NCBI RefSeq assembly: GCF_901933205.1
Contig: NC_044571.1
Coordinates: 7,479,420-7,543,419, forward strand
Reading direction: 5' to 3'
DNA length: 64,000 bases
Source: Camarhynchus parvulus
Taxonomy: Eukaryota; Chordata; Aves; Passeriformes; Thraupidae
Positions 1 through 13,799 of the stretch are shown here, piece by piece (position 1 is the stretch's first letter; the number at the start of each line of letters is the position of its first letter). The translations under genes were made by a program, and so were the position numbers. Below the pieces are notes generated by a model, which saw only the letters and a list, made by a program, of their open reading frames with translations, was not told where the DNA came from and made no database searches.

Positions 1-3000
1 TCAGGCTTCTACTAACCTTTATATGTTTTAGAAGTAGAGGAAATTACTATCAGACCAATATGCCTTTAGCTTCTGATAAAACAGCATTGCCTCCATGCTA
101 GATAATATGTGTTGCTGATACATCCTCATAAGCACTTATTCTTTTATATAAGATTTTAGAAAAAATAATATTTTTATAGTTATTAGATCAGTATGTTGAT
201 TAAGTTTGTCAGATTAAAACAGCAACACTTACATTGAAAGATCCAGCAAGTCCTCACAGGCATTTAGTTTAGACTGATTGTGGATATTCTGCTGGCATGA
301 GATCACATGAAAATTTTTTGCTGCTCTAATGATAATCATCACATAAAATATCATATAACTGTGCCTAGAAAGCAAATTACTGAATTTCTTGTACAGCCTA
401 TAATCTGAAATTAGCTGGCATTCTGTTATTGTTTATGGACTATATTGTCCCATTGGTATGAATGACAGATTACAAATATAAACATAAAGTCTTTGTCCCA
501 AGGAATTTGCACTTTACTAGACGAGTTATCTTAGACATGATGAAATAACACAACCAGTTAACTGGGGATTTTTTCTTATTTTTGTTTTTTAGCAGTAAGA
601 TATCATCATATCACTAACAGGAATTTGCTAAACTTTCATCTCTACTAGGCCAACACCTAACTAGAGCATCTGAGAAATGGCTACCATTACAAAATCATTT
701 CTGGTAATTAAAGGCAATGATTAGCTCAACAAGTTGAATATGGCATTGTCAGCCAGGACTGGCTGGATTTAAGATTTCTCATTTTAGCTGCCATAGTTTT
801 CATATGTGATGTTCTGAGTTACCTAGGAGTAATAGATTCTTCATTGAAAGCCTACTCAGATTTTCCCACCTGGGAGTTCTAAATGAATCTAGACACAGTT
901 TGTATCTTGTTTATATCAGCCAATATGTATTTTTCAACTAGAACCCAGGGTAATTCTCCAATGCCTGAGAGTTAAGGAGACTTAACATGTCAGTTTTTCT
1001 ATCTCAGTGCTTTACAGTACAATCCCATTGCCATATAAATCACCAATAAATAATAACCTCCTTAACACTATCTTCACTTTCCATTAACCAAAATGTTCTT
1101 AACTTTAAATTGGAAAATTAAATAAAGGAATATTGCTGTATCCAGCATTACCTGCACTGTTCATCATCTTACTATTCAATAAAATAGAATGTAACAACAG
1201 GACTCAACCTGTAGGTTCACTGTTAGAGAATTCCAATCAACTTCCATGTTGCACTATTTCAGCAGGAAACAGAAAGGTCTAGAGATAAAATTTATATTTA
1301 AAAATATTTCTAAGTACAACAACAATTTTATTTGGGTGACTATTTGGGAAATGCAGTTATTCTGTAAAAGTGTAAATCAGTAGTAGCTGTTTTTTTACAC
1401 ATTTGCTGTTAACATTTCTGTTACTTTCAGTAGCTCTGCATCTATTTCACATATGCCAATTACATATCATGTGGGCATATTTGCAAAGGATTATAACAAA
1501 AATGCCATGTAACAGCTAGCAAAAGTAAGGCAAATAACTCCAAAATGCATAAAACATATCAAAACCTTCAAACAGGCCCACCACAAAACAAAACTAATGG
1601 CTAAAGAGTGTGTGTGTTCAAGGCCTCCCTCAAAGGCCAGCAAACTCAACTTTTAATGACAGAAAGGATTTCACCATTTAGTTGTGAAGTAAGGTGAGAA
1701 ACTTTAGCCATTGTCACTGCTTGTCATTAAAAATAAGAAAGATGTGCTTTGGTGGCAAGTTTCTTAGCAGATTTCAGTTAGACATAACCTTTTCTAAGAG
1801 ATGGCTTACTCATGATGAGAATACACCTAATGGCAGCAGCCCTTAATTCAATAATTTTTTTTTTCGTTTTCAAATATATAGCTCAAAATAAATTCTTAAA
1901 AGACATGAGTACCCCATAAAATTCATTGCTTACATATTCAGAAAAACCCCACATATTTAACTTAATTTCCACTCTACTTTTTTTCCTTCTACATCTTCAG
2001 TGAAGTCATTTTGAGCTCCATCTCGCTCTTGATAATTTGTATTTCAGTTGCCTCCTCCACATTGCAGCCTCTGTATTTTTTTTTCCACTTTTCTTCTTCA
2101 TAAAGAAGGTACAAAAAGTCCTTGCCTTGGCAGCCAGAGGTGCGCCTGTATTTGTTAGGAGTCACAGGAGTTGTGGATGCTGTAGCCCAGGCATTCCCTG
2201 GCTGGGAATTCTCCCTGGCATCATTTACCCAGCCATTCAGGGCTAGGATAGGTGAGAGTAGCTCACCTGTTGCAAGCACCATTTCCAACCTCGTGCTTGG
2301 GAGAGAATTATCAGTGTAAGCTGCATTAAATATCCTTCATATGGCAGAAGATAATCAGGGCCTTTTCCACCCCATTTGTCACAGCAGCTGCAATCAGCAG
2401 TGGTTAGTATCTGCTGGTGCAGCTTCAGGGGCGCACAGATGACTCAGGAATCCCTGCAGATCTTGAAAGCTGTGGCAAAAGCTCCTGTGTTTGCTTGAGA
2501 TCAGCAAAATTCTATTAAATATAATCCCTTTGCATAGGTTTTAAATTGCCAGAATTCCTCTGTCTTCAAAAATATCAACAGTGTTGCCTCTCTAAAAAGC
2601 ACACAGACAGCCAGTGGCTTGTCTATGTGCAAGCAGCAAGCCAAAATATGCTTTATTATTCTAAGGGAATCTTTCCCAGGTCTACATTCTGGTTTTCCAG
2701 TGCGCTGGCAAAAAATAGATTTGCTGAGCCCCAGAATAGATCACTGTTTTCAGCAGTGACTATAACTGCTTAAATCCACCATCCCAGAGCTGGAGGACAA
2801 GCACAGCAATTTTCTCACCTGCCTCCTCACTGCAAAGTTGGAGAAGTTGTGTTTGTCACAGTGATTGCTGCTTGGCTGGGAGCAGAGACATGTGCCTGAG
2901 CTCTAGAGAGTGATGTCATCTCTTTTATCTTCCAAATGCCAATTTTCCCTCTGTCTTTGAAAAAGAATTGGATGAGAAGTGACTGATTCAATTTTTCTCC

Positions 3001-5322
3001 ACTACTGAGTCTTGCAACCCATATCTGCAAGCACAGACTGTGTGTTTGCACTGGGTGCATCAAGGTATTCCTCAGCAGCCTCTGTGCTCCTCATGCTATC
3101 AGTCATTTTTGAAATGGCTCTCCTAACTGACTGGCTAATGAGTAGATCTGTCTTCCAAAATAGTTTATTATACAAAAGAGTCCAGATAATCAAAGTAGTG
3201 ATGGGATTTTAAAATCACACCTGGCCTGCTTCTCCAGACAAATTCATTCATTCCAAAATAAAGTCTATGGCATGAATGTAAGAAATGCAAAACACTATTA
3301 GATTTTGGTTTTCAACACCTTTTCATTATCTGCATTATACTCTAAACTGATGCATGATTTATAAAAATGAGTAAAAACAAGTAAAAGACTCAGTCAAAAT
3401 GGTCTTGGCAGATATTATCAAAAACATTGTTGATCCATTCAAGCATCACTTCCAAGCAACATCAAATATAACTATTCTGCAGCCAAGAAAGGAATTAATT
3501 CCATGCTAATCTAAAGAAGTGCTTCAACTCTAACTGTGTCAAGCCTGACCAGACAGGTATTATGCCATCCCTTCAGCAGCTGCTGGATAAAGCCTCCAGC
3601 TATGGTGCCAAATTCTACACATACTCCTCACAAACATCTCCTGGAAATGTTTGCCAATAGTAAACACAAGATTGCAAATGTGCTTTTGAAGTCACCACCC
3701 TGGTAATGTTTCCATGTATCCCATGAGGCTATATATGAGGTTGTATCCCAAGAACACGTCCTCTGCACAGAGTTCAATCCAAAACATTTATACTGGCAGA
3801 TTCAGTATTTCCAGAGATGTGGGTACTTAACCCCCCCGCCTATTCCAGAGGAGATGGCAGAGGGCAATCACCATCAGCAAATGGGGATTTATTGCTGGGT
3901 TGCTTTTAATACAACAACAAATTAATGTCTTTGCCAGGTCCCCCCGTGCATGCACTACATCCCTGGTGAGCTCTGTAACCTGAGAGGGGCCATCCCATCC
4001 CCAACCCTGCTGGTTGTCTCTGATGTTGTGTCCCCTCTTTACATCTTACAGCAATAAATTGCAAGTTTTCTGCAGAGTCTGAAATTTTCTGGATATGGTC
4101 TTTCAAAGAGCAACAGAAAAAGAACTCCCCTTCCACAGTACCAGGAATTCTCCCAGTCACCTCCTGAAGGCTACAGAATTCTCACACACAGCTCTGGCAC
4201 AGAAGGAAGCAACAGCACAATGCCTTGCTGAGAGTTGATGGCAGAAGTTGCCTTCCCCTCCTGTTCCTGAATGAGGCACAGGATGGCCCAGTCTGTTTAG
4301 TGCTTAAATGCTGTTCACCTTCCTCATTAACCTCAAATTGTGACTTCCTAAAAAGCAGCAGTAAATGTGCTTTAGGAGATGACTTTTCCCACGTGTTACT
4401 GTAAAAACTGTAGTGGCTGAAGAAGTCAGAGTCTATCAAATGAAGACTTGGGAGTGACACAATTTCTGAAGATCAAACTACAGATCTGCTGACAATGCTG
4501 TAAATTCAGGGATTACTCTTCTGAGAGCCATCCACATTTACAGTAGTGGGAACTGTTAGTTATGTGATGAAGAGCTAATCACCACAAGCACAGTACCAAG
4601 CAGAGGAAGCCCCACAGCACCTGGTCCTGGGTACTCCCAGGGACTTCAGCACACAACAGCCCAACCATGGTTTGGGTGTTGGACAAGTCTGCAGGAGCTG
4701 CTGCCACCAGCCTTGCAGACAGAGCAGGGTTATTGCCTCCAGGTGTTCAGGCTCATTGTGGGATGGGCATTTGGGAAATGGTGTAAAATCTACTGCAGGA
4801 TGTCTTAAAGGAGTTAGTGGGAATGTGTGAGGCTTAGGGGTGTTTAAGGGTAAAGACCAAAGGCATGAAGAGGAGGGTGAAGTTTGCTTGCAAAGGCACA
4901 AGCATGAAAAATACAGAGATAAGTGGATAAAAAGAGCCAGTTGTATGTGAACAGGTTGCTGGTCATTATGCTAGTTTGGTCATGCCCTAATTTTCCCATT
5001 AAATTGCATTTCTGATTGCTTGCTTGGGTCAGGGACCATGTTCTGTCTGCATGTGTGTGAGTGTTTGTGTGCAGCAGCTGGATTCAAACCACACAGCAGA
5101 GTGCCTGTGTGTCTGGGCACCAGTATCTGGAGAAACCAGTGTGTGTTTTTGTGCTTTTCCCTAGGGAACATCATTGCTGGGAGTGTCCATGTAGGATAAG
5201 GGGTGTTGGGAGGCAGCTCTGGGGGAGGCTGGATACCAGAGACACACCAGAGGTCTGGCAGTCAGATCCTGGCATGGCAATAGGTCTGCACAAGCTACAG
5301 AGGGACCACTGTGGCATTTTTA
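1..5322. other. No gene seen; unique AT-rich sequence
   Basis: Open frames stay at or below about 110 codons, start in random contexts and show no recognisable domain. The first 2 kb is strongly AT-rich; from about 4.5 kb the composition rises somewhat in G+C. The only low-complexity mark is a C7 run at 3831-3837. I recognise no interspersed repeat here, although very old, diverged copies could be missed by eye. Confidence 0.6.
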
Positions 5323-5348
5323 TGTGTGTGTGTGTGTGTGTGTGTGTG
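5323..5348. repeat. (TG)13 dinucleotide microsatellite
   Basis: Thirteen uninterrupted TG units. The tract is translated in the longest plus-strand frame of the neighbourhood (5061-5666) as a Val/Cys alternation, and on the other strand as a Thr/His run. This argues that those frames are not real genes. Likely length-polymorphic. Confidence 0.97.
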
Positions 5349-5696
5349 AGTTGGACCCATCCCTGCAATCACATGAATGTCCTGGCCTCCAAAAGATCAG
5401 CCAAGAATAAATCCCTGGCAGAGGCAGAGGTTGGGCAGAGCACAAACGGTGCCACGTGTGACCCTGGGACTGCCACCTACCCCTGCCCAGCCATCAGCTC
5501 AAAGCTCCCCACTGAGCCAGGCAGAGGAGGCTGCAGGCAGAGCTCCACTGATGGGACTGTCAGCTCCAGGGGACAAGGAGCACAGTCACTGCCTGTGCAG
5601 TTCTTGCTCTCACAAATCAGAAGGTCCCAAAGCAGAGATGGCCACACAAGAGCAGCCCTGTGGTGAAAGACATGGATAGGACTTCAAGCACTTTGC

Positions 5697-6009
5697 TGTA
5701 GGGGGATACAATATAAGTAAATAAAGGTAGTATGGAAAGTAATCTTACCCCCTAAAGAGCTGCAGCTGAACCAATTACTAAAGATTAGGAGCAGGCCTGA
5801 TTTTAACAAGCCACAGCTGTAGCCAATAAGAAGAGTGTTATAAAAGAGTGGATTGGTGGGAACTGGAGTCAGTTGGCTGCTGTAAGAACAAGGAGGAGTC
5901 AGTGCCTAGAGGAGCTGCCTACAAGAACCATCAAGGAGGTATGAAACTCTTCCAATATGGAATCCTTGCAATGTAATGACAATAGAACTCCTGCACTATA
6001 ATGATGACA
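5697..6009 (+). mobile_element. Solo LTR, ERVK-like (6-bp duplication)
   Basis: A 313-bp block starts TGTAGGGG and ends GATGACA, the TG...CA termini of an LTR. It is bounded by the identical hexamer CTTTGC at 5691-5696 and 6010-6015, the target-site duplication left by integration. Promoter elements are spaced as in a retroviral U3: CCAAT at 5823-5827 and TATAAAA at 5839-5845, which sets the plus orientation. No internal retroviral sequence lies on either side, so this is a solo LTR left by recombination between the two LTRs of a provirus. The 6-bp duplication suits beta-retrovirus-like (ERVK) elements. From memory the U3 resembles a passerine LTR family; I cannot name the subfamily. Confidence 0.85.
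5839..5845 (+). promoter_or_regulatory. LTR TATA box (with CCAAT box upstream)
   Basis: TATAAAA lies 16 bases after AGCCAAT inside the solo LTR at 5697-6009. Retroviral U3 regions use this pair for RNA polymerase II initiation. It is inferred to be the ancestral proviral promoter; whether it still fires cannot be told from sequence. Confidence 0.6.
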
Positions 6010-6015
6010 CTTTGC

Positions 6016-7854
6016 AGTATTGCACTGCCTAGGGACAGCCTGTGCCCACAGAGCACCCGTGGCACAGCCAGAACCTGCCTGTCAGACAGCCTGGTGGGCC
6101 TTGCTGTGTCCCAAGAGTGTGTTGGTGTTGCAGTGGTTTTCAGCCCCTGCCTCACAGAACAGGGCTCAGCTATAAACCAAGGCTGTCCTTCCTTCTCTGG
6201 CTGTGGCGGCACATCTGTCCCCTGATTCAGGGGGGGCCAGCCCTCCTGACCCCACAGGAGGTACAAAACAGGACAGTGGGGACACAGGCCCTCACTCAGG
6301 CTGCCCCACTGCAGCTGCTCCTGTGCCTTTACAGCAAAGCCCTGTGCTTGCATTCACTTGTAGCTGGGGCGCTGGTCCTGAATTCCCAATAAAACAGACT
6401 CTGATAGGTTCCAGCTGAGATGCAAGCGGAAGGCTTTGAGCTCGGCTGATGTGAAGAGCTGTCAGAAGGAGCTGGGAAGTGCTTTCCATTTTCAGGGTGG
6501 TGGGACTTGGGTGGCTCCAGGAGATGCCACACATCCTTGCCAGAGGCATCGCAGCTTCCCACTGGTGCATCTGCAGCTCTGGGCTCCCAGGGAGCTTCCT
6601 TGGGAGCCAGCAAGGGGTATCTCTTAATGCAGGGAAGGTGAGGGGCAGGAGATTTGCTTCCTTCAGCAATTGGCCTCACTCCAGGGCTGCAATCTGATCC
6701 AGGACTCTGTTTCTAGCTCAGGAGTAGAGGAGGACTTTAACTGCCCTGAATTTTGCATTAAATGGTGCATGTTAAAAAATCCTGTATGTATCTGAGAAAC
6801 CCCAAGCCTAGGCATTAAAAAAATGCTTCCTTAAAACTTACAGAAGTAAGAATGTTCACCTTTGAGCTCTCAATTGCAAGTGTTCAAGGGACAATAGAAC
6901 TGTGCAGGGAAAAGGCAATTTGTAATTGATGTGATGTATTAGGTTGTTTTTCTGCTTTATGAATATCCATAAACCTGCTGCAACTGTTACATGCATTTGT
7001 TTATTCAAATACATTTGACTAACAGTGTTCAGGAGCTTTGACAAGGTGGATTGATCATAAGTAATCAAAACCTGAATGGTGCTGCACGAGTAATTTGCTA
7101 GGAGAAAAAAAGAAATGTTTTAACAAACCTGGAAAGCACAGAAGCACTTGTAGGTAGTAGAAGCTGCTTTCAATGTTTGCTTTTTGTGGTTTCAAAACTG
7201 ACTCCCAAAACTCCTGCCCGGATAACAATTGTTCCTATAGACACAGCATGCAAACCTTGAAGTTGGTAAGCATGTTCCCTCAAACTGAATTAATTTAAAA
7301 ACTCTGCCACTGTTTGCATACTTTTAATTACATACAAAGAACTGGCAGTGCAAGTAAAAGAAAATTAAAAAAAAATGCAAAGAGAAAAGTCATGCCTTAA
7401 AAATTAAGCTCCTTGTTCAAGCCCCAGTAGACAACATCAGAGCTGGCCCTGAAGAATAAAAAACAGAAAAAAGAAAACCAGAAAACAGCTCTCATTTTTC
7501 CCAACTTGCATCCAGTGAACATTCTTTGCTTTGCTCTCACTTTGTGCAGACCACTACTGTGATAGTGAAGGCATTTTCTTTGCCTGGAAAATGTGAATAT
7601 TCCCTCTGAAGAGCACTTGAAGCATAGCAGGAGGAAGTACTGCGGGGAAGAGAGGTTTCTCTGAAACTAACCATAATGGATTCCTTTTCATTCCTGCACT
7701 AAGGGACTTGCTTCAGAGCACAAGAGTAGCCTGGCTCCTTCAGAGATAATGTTCCCTGTATCAAATGGAGACTGAAAGGGGAAATATTTTTTCCTTGGGG
7801 CACCTGTCTCTGGTCCTCAAGAGTTCTGCATTGTATAGGGCCAAGGCAGGTGAA
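6016..7854. other. No gene seen; moderately GC-richer then AT-rich
   Basis: From the LTR to about 6.7 kb the DNA is richer in G+C and carries several overlapping open frames of up to 140 codons on both strands. Their overlap in many frames, without any known domain, marks them as chance frames. From 6.75 kb on it is AT-rich with short A runs. No repeat recognised. Confidence 0.55.
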
Positions 7855-7945
7855 GGATTTGTGATCTAAGAGTTAAAGCAGGAGGAAAGAGAGCTAGGAC
7901 CCCTGGATTGCAGCCTTTGACACGGAGGTAAACAGTCACATTCAA
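7855..7945 (+). repeat. MIR-like tRNA-derived SINE fragment
   Basis: The stretch contains, in order, a box-A-like start (TCTAAGAGTTAAAGCAGGAG), then GAGCTAGGACCCCTGGATT followed by a degenerate region. That is the order and spacing of the tRNA-derived head of amniote MIR-type SINEs (A box, then the 'gagccaggactcctgggtt' B-box side). The CORE and 3' LINE-derived tail are not recognisable. The match is from memory and diverged, so a chance resemblance is possible. Confidence 0.5.
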
Positions 7946-10900
7946 ATAAAAACTTCCCCTTTGAATTATTTTTTCTATTCCCTACCAATCCCAGCTTATC
8001 TCCCCATAATGGTCTTCACTTCCAAAATCAATTTATAACCGATCAGACAGCTAAAATAGCTTCTTACAGTAGGTGTCTCTAGTCAATGACTGATTTGCAT
8101 TAAGAAAGATATGACAGCCAAGTGTGAAGGGAAAAGAATGATAGTTTAATTTTAGAAAAATTCCACATTCATCTGAGAAATGATTACTAAGCACTGTGTA
8201 TATTCATACATAAATTACTTCTAAAAATGTGAAAAATATATTAAAATGCTAAATATTTTCTTGCAGTGGGAGCAGGAAGGCCCCGGATCAGATGCTGTGG
8301 CCTTTTTTGCAGGAAGGGAGGGAGGAGAAGCACACACATCTAATGGCCCTGACTGTGGCACTGAGCAAGGACGAGGGGAGTAACTCAGGGGGATGGGAGC
8401 AGAGGGGATGCAGGAGGAGAGGGAGGCTGGGAGAGAGAGGCCAAAGCACCTTCCAGCCTCTCTGGGAAAGGATGAGGAGCCTCTTGCTCTGTGTGTGTGA
8501 GCCCTGGGACACCTTTCCTGCCAGCCCTGGGGACAGCAGGGATGTGTAATTATGGGAGCAAAAAACAAGGTTTCCACCCAGGGAGTGCCAGCCCACCCCA
8601 GCTCCAGCCCCTACAGAGCCAAAGGCAGCTCTGAGGAGAATGACACAGTCACAGGGGGACGTGCCAGGAGCCAGGTGCCAGCTCCCAAAATAAGTCCTGC
8701 AGCTTGTCAACAGAACTCTGTCATCTCTATCCAGAAAAAGACTAATAGTGGGCTGACGCCTGGCACTGACAAATTACCAGGTTGCTGGAACTGGGATTTG
8801 GATTGGCTGCTGAGGTTTGTTTTGATTTTTGAAGTGTATCTTTATTTTACCAGGAAAAGCTTTTTTCTTTGTCTGCTCGTGATCCAAGCTGGCAAAAAGC
8901 AGCCTGGGATGTCCCACAGAGGAAGCCCAGACCCTGCCAGGGCACTCAGAGGCAGCAGAGAGCAGGAAGATAAATTGTAGGCTCAGAGCCTGCAAGGGAA
9001 GGGAGGGAAAGAGTCAAGAGGCAAGAAAGGTGCATGAGGAGGCAGAAAGACAAGGAGAAGGTCAATGCAAGACCATTGGAGCATCCATTATGGTTTTTTA
9101 CTAGATGTGTCTCATTTTTCAGTGTCAAGAAGAGAATGTGTATGCAGAGTTTGTCCCACGCTAGCACACCCTGAGAGAACAGACATCAGTCACTGGCTGT
9201 GTCACGTTTTTATTAGCTAAGTTTCACAGAATCATCCCTCCAAGTAGGGAATAACTCCATGCATCACAGCTCAGGTTTGACAGGAACATTAAAGGCAATA
9301 TGTACTTTGATATATCAATCCAAATTTGTAGGCAGCAGAGGCCAGACTTGATGTAAAAAATTATTAAGATTATTTCTTATTAAAAAGTTACGTTTGTGGC
9401 CCTCTAATGAAGATCTCACTATCTTACATAAAGGTCTGTTTCAAACAACCAAAATTGTGTTATCTGACATTTTAATTAGTTCCATTCCATTGCCTTGGAT
9501 TCACCCAGTCTTCTTGCATTATAAGTCCTAGAGCATTTGACACTCTAATGTACAAGACCGTCTTAGAAAGACGGCAAACTTTTATTAATGTTGACTTGGT
9601 TTCTACACACTGGAGCTCTGTTATTTGACGTATCTGCTCTGCACATCACTTGGCTTCCCTGAAATGTAACGGGAAGCTCTTTCCTGGCTTCATTCAGGAG
9701 AAGAAAATTACTGTATAAGCAAATCACATGGAGGGCCAGAGCTTTTAGGGGTTTTTGCTCTTAGGAGACAACACAGAACAGGAACTTCCCTTCCCAGAAC
9801 TGCATAGCCATGAGTGCCAGCAGAATGGCTCCAAGTTCCCTCACACAGAATTTTCAATGCTTTTCCTACCAGAGACAGGAATAAGTAATTCTTTCATAGA
9901 TGGACTGGTCCAAAGGCAGGATTCCTGAAAGGCAACAGGAATCTCCTCAGCAGACTGGAGAGCTCAGCTCATTGAGAGCAGCGTGACTCCACCATCCCAG
10001 TACAACTGAGAACACTTTTTTGTGTTCTTTTGCAGATATAGCACTGTGTTAGGGACTTCTTAGCCCATGAAAGTAATTTAACTAACCCTTAAAAAAATTA
10101 ACCATTGTAGCATGACACCAAACAATTTCAGTCCTTTCAAAACCGCTTTGAATCTATGCAGAACTCAAGTGTTTCCCACCCAAGGGACTAAACAGTAAGT
10201 TGCTTTATTTTGCATAATTTCATCTCAAAATTTTTAACAGATTTGTCTAAAACAGGCAAATATCAGTATTAAGCAATGTGTTTTAGGCAACAATTTCACA
10301 CACTCACAGAGCAGTCAAAATACTATATAACAGAATGGTTCTGTGGTAAAAGGATTATGCTGGCTTACACCACAAGCTCTATGTCTAATTTAGGACTTAG
10401 GCATTCTGAGCAATAAATTTTTTTAAATCATGGGAAATTAAATTTTTTCAGTGCCAAAGGTTTCCAAATGAGTTTGAGTCAACTGACTGAAATTGGAGTT
10501 GAAAAGCACCATTCCCCATCCAGCAATGGCTCCAGTTTTCCATGGTTCAGGGCAGAGCCAGATTCCAGGAATTCAACTCCCCATATTCACATTTGTTAAA
10601 TCTCTGTTGCTAGACACAATGTATGGATTTTCACCCAGGACTTCTCTGCAGCAGAACATCCTCACTGCCTTTCTTTCTGTTGATCAATTATTGCTGAAAT
10701 TACATTCCAGTGCATCTGAAAACAGCTCAGCTGGCTGAAACCTAACAGGAGCCACGTGCCAGAAAATTCATCAAGGATTTTTCTTTCTCTCTGGATGAAG
10801 CTAACAAAAAAAACCACTTTTCCTTTCTTCCCCAAGTAGAAGCCTCTCAATTGACCATGTGGAAAGGAAATTAAATTATGCCTTTTCTTTTTAGATGGTT

Positions 10901-13799
10901 TGCTCTTTTTTCAGGGCTTCAGGATAAATAGTTTGCTCTAGACCCCTGGCTAACACAGTTTCTTAAGGCACTTAAAATATATTTCTATTTACTTAAACCA
11001 CACAGACATGAAATAGAAGTGTAAGTTTTAATATATTTTAGCTTTTCTAAAGGCTCTAATTCAAACTCTGCATTTCTTTGTCTCTCTGAAGGACTCAGGT
11101 TTCTGTTCCACACATTCTAGCATCAGCCCTAAAGATCTGGGTGATTAATTTTTGTTCTTCATCTGAGAGCACAGAAACAAGGCAAGAACAGCTCAGGCCT
11201 AAACCCCACCAAAGAAATGGGGTTCTGAAGAAATGGGGAAACCCTGAAGGCTTGCACAGGACACACACACTGGAGAACTGGCTGCAGCTTCAGGGAGGAC
11301 ATCTCCACCATGTTTAAAGGGTAGTTCTGTGAGGACAGTAAAACATGACACATTTCTTGCTCTACTCTATTTCTTGGTATCTGGAGACAAACAAAACAAA
11401 ATATAATCCTGACATTGCAGTGCCAAGTCCCCTGCCATGGTGTGGTCCCTGCTTTGGGAGCTCCCTGGCTCTGCTCTCTCACAGTCACTGTAGAGGCTGA
11501 AAATCCAGCCCTGAGCACCCCCCACAATCACCTTAAATGACTGTCTGGCACACTCAAACAAACTTTGCCTTTCCAGGCACATCTGAGCAGAGCTCTGGAC
11601 TTTTCCTTTGCAAGGTGACATTCTGTTATTAATACATGACTCTGGGAGCCAAAACCCTGCAGGGCCCCGCCGTGGCCATGAAAGGGACCTGGCTGCATGG
11701 AAGTAGCACTGCTCTTCCATTTACCCAGCTAAAACCCAAATATTTACTCCCAAATTGAGATGATTGCAGCTTGTCTCTACCAGCTGGTTATCCCATTGAG
11801 CAAAGAAAGGAGGGAAATGGATTTCTTCCTGTTTTCCTTGCTGGTCAAAAGATTAAAAGCAATATAGTTGTGTTGGTCCCTAGGTATTGTCTGATTAATA
11901 TCCTGCTAGCAAATTGCCAGGATCACTTCTCTTTAAATGAAAGACTGTTCCATGAGCTTAAATGGATTTTATTAGCATAACACTAATTCAGCACTTAAAA
12001 CCCAGAGAAAATATTATAAATAAATATAAGCATGCAGTGCCTACTAAAGTTCCTTCCTGCTTCCTTTCCAGATGGGCAAAGAACTCCAGATATTTCACAC
12101 TACAGTCAAGTCAGAAGGGTCTAACTTTTACAGGAAAGGGGCTAGGGAGCTGAAAGGAGAGCAGCCCTAAAAACTCCTTTTTTCCAGCAGCACCTAGCAA
12201 CTTGTCCTTACTGGTTTTTAATGGTGTTGATCAGGTAAGATGTAACACAGAGAAGTCTTCCTCCCCTACCTTCAGGTTTCTTGGTCACAGCTTGGACTCT
12301 TTCCCTCTCCTGACTCTCCCAGCATGTTTCCCATTAATGACCATTCTGAATTCTCCAGCTTCTCATTTCCTTTACTCTTCTTTGTAGCAGAGCTTTGTAG
12401 CCAAGCTCAGTTTAGAAACCACTGGCACAAGGCTGGAGTCAGCAGCCCATAAGGAACCTGAGATTGCTGCATTTATTCAGTGTTATTCATGTGTTTGGGA
12501 ATGCAGCTACGGCAAGCCTATCTTCTGCCTACTGTCTGCACCAGCCACTCCTGTCAACAGGGATTTCAGAGGAGATAACTCCTCCCTGTCACCTCTAGCA
12601 ATGGTTGCTTCCCAAATAGTGCTCCCTCAGGGACTGCCATGCCATAGAAGAAGATAAATGTTCTGAGGACACTCACTAAAAATACCGTGTGTTAATCCCC
12701 CAATTAAAAGCCTCTGGAGGAGGATAATGAGTGATCTGTTAGCAGTTCTGTAGGTTTTCAGTTGTCTGATATGCCACATCTGGGAGCTACTGCCCTCGGG
12801 TAGCAGCTAATTGGCCCCAGTTACCACAGAGCCTGCAGTCCTTAAGGCATGTATCATCACTGCTGCTCAGTAAAGCAAAAAAGGACTGATTTCAGCTCGA
12901 CAGACTTGGAGCTGCATTTCAGAGAAGGCAGGGAACTGACTTTACAGTATTATACTCCATGTATAAATCACAGACGAGGCAAAATCCAGGTCCCGACAAG
13001 CACTTTCTACCCAAGGGAGAAACTGGCTACAGAAGATGTTTCTTTGGGTCAAATATATTTATTTACGAGGACTGCAAAAGTGCTGCTTCCCTGTCAAAAT
13101 TAAACAACCAGCAGGTTCTTCACCTAGCCCCTCTTGGCCACTTCTGTAACCAAAGAAAAGCTGTTGCAAGGCCTTTTCTTGAGCAAAGATCCAGTGATTG
13201 CTCTGTCTCCTTGGTTTTATGTTACTTTCTGCCTCTGTCTCTGCAGAAGCCCTGCTGCTCCTTTGGCAGGCACAGGAAGATCATTCATTACCTCTCCCTC
13301 CAGGCCTTGCTCTTTTATTCCCACAGGCCTGTGTAATTCAGCCTTTGTGGGATCTTAAGAACTTGCTCCTGTGGTTTTGGAGACTTGGTACCACCAGAGA
13401 GCCCTGTTATTTGTAAGGCTTATCTCTGAGCCCACTCGCCACCCCCTGCAATGCACCCAGGCTGTAGCAGTGCTGAGATACCTCAAGATTTTTTTTAATT
13501 TTTTTTTAAAGGCTCCATCCGCATTGATTTCAACAGGAGCTGGATGCCTAATCTGCTTATACACTTTTGAAAATCCTATTAAGTGCCTCTTTACTGCTCT
13601 AGGTTCCTAAATATACTTTTCTTAATTTGGCTCCAAGTGATTTGCATCCGTCATCGAGATTTTTGAGAGCGTGGCTCGAGGGGAGAGGCCTCCCTGTCAC
13701 AGCCCCTCCGTGCAGTCTGTCACTTGCTCAGATACCTACACTGGAAGCTGAGCTCCTGTGAGGATGCTGTGGCAGCGTGAAGTATGTGAAATATTAAAC
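7946..13799. other. No gene seen; unique sequence
   Basis: No convincing coding region. Frames of 118-142 codons at 8.2-9.0 kb overlap on both strands in a slightly GC-richer patch and show no domain. A perfect 7-bp stem hairpin with a 3-base loop (CCGTCTT/AAGACGG) sits at 9558-9574. Around 13.48-13.51 kb are T-rich runs. The patch at 13.62-13.70 kb keeps several CpGs in an otherwise CpG-poor setting. No interspersed repeat recognised. Confidence 0.5.

Noticed and set aside
5061..5666. 201-codon plus-strand frame
   Set aside because: It runs through a (TG)13 microsatellite, overlaps frames on both strands and has no domain.
9221..9300. CACAGAATCA start resembling an antisense CR1 tail
   Set aside because: The following sequence does not continue into the CR1 consensus.
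9558..9574. Perfect 7-bp stem hairpin
   Set aside because: Short hairpins are expected by chance in 64 kb and no context gives it a role.
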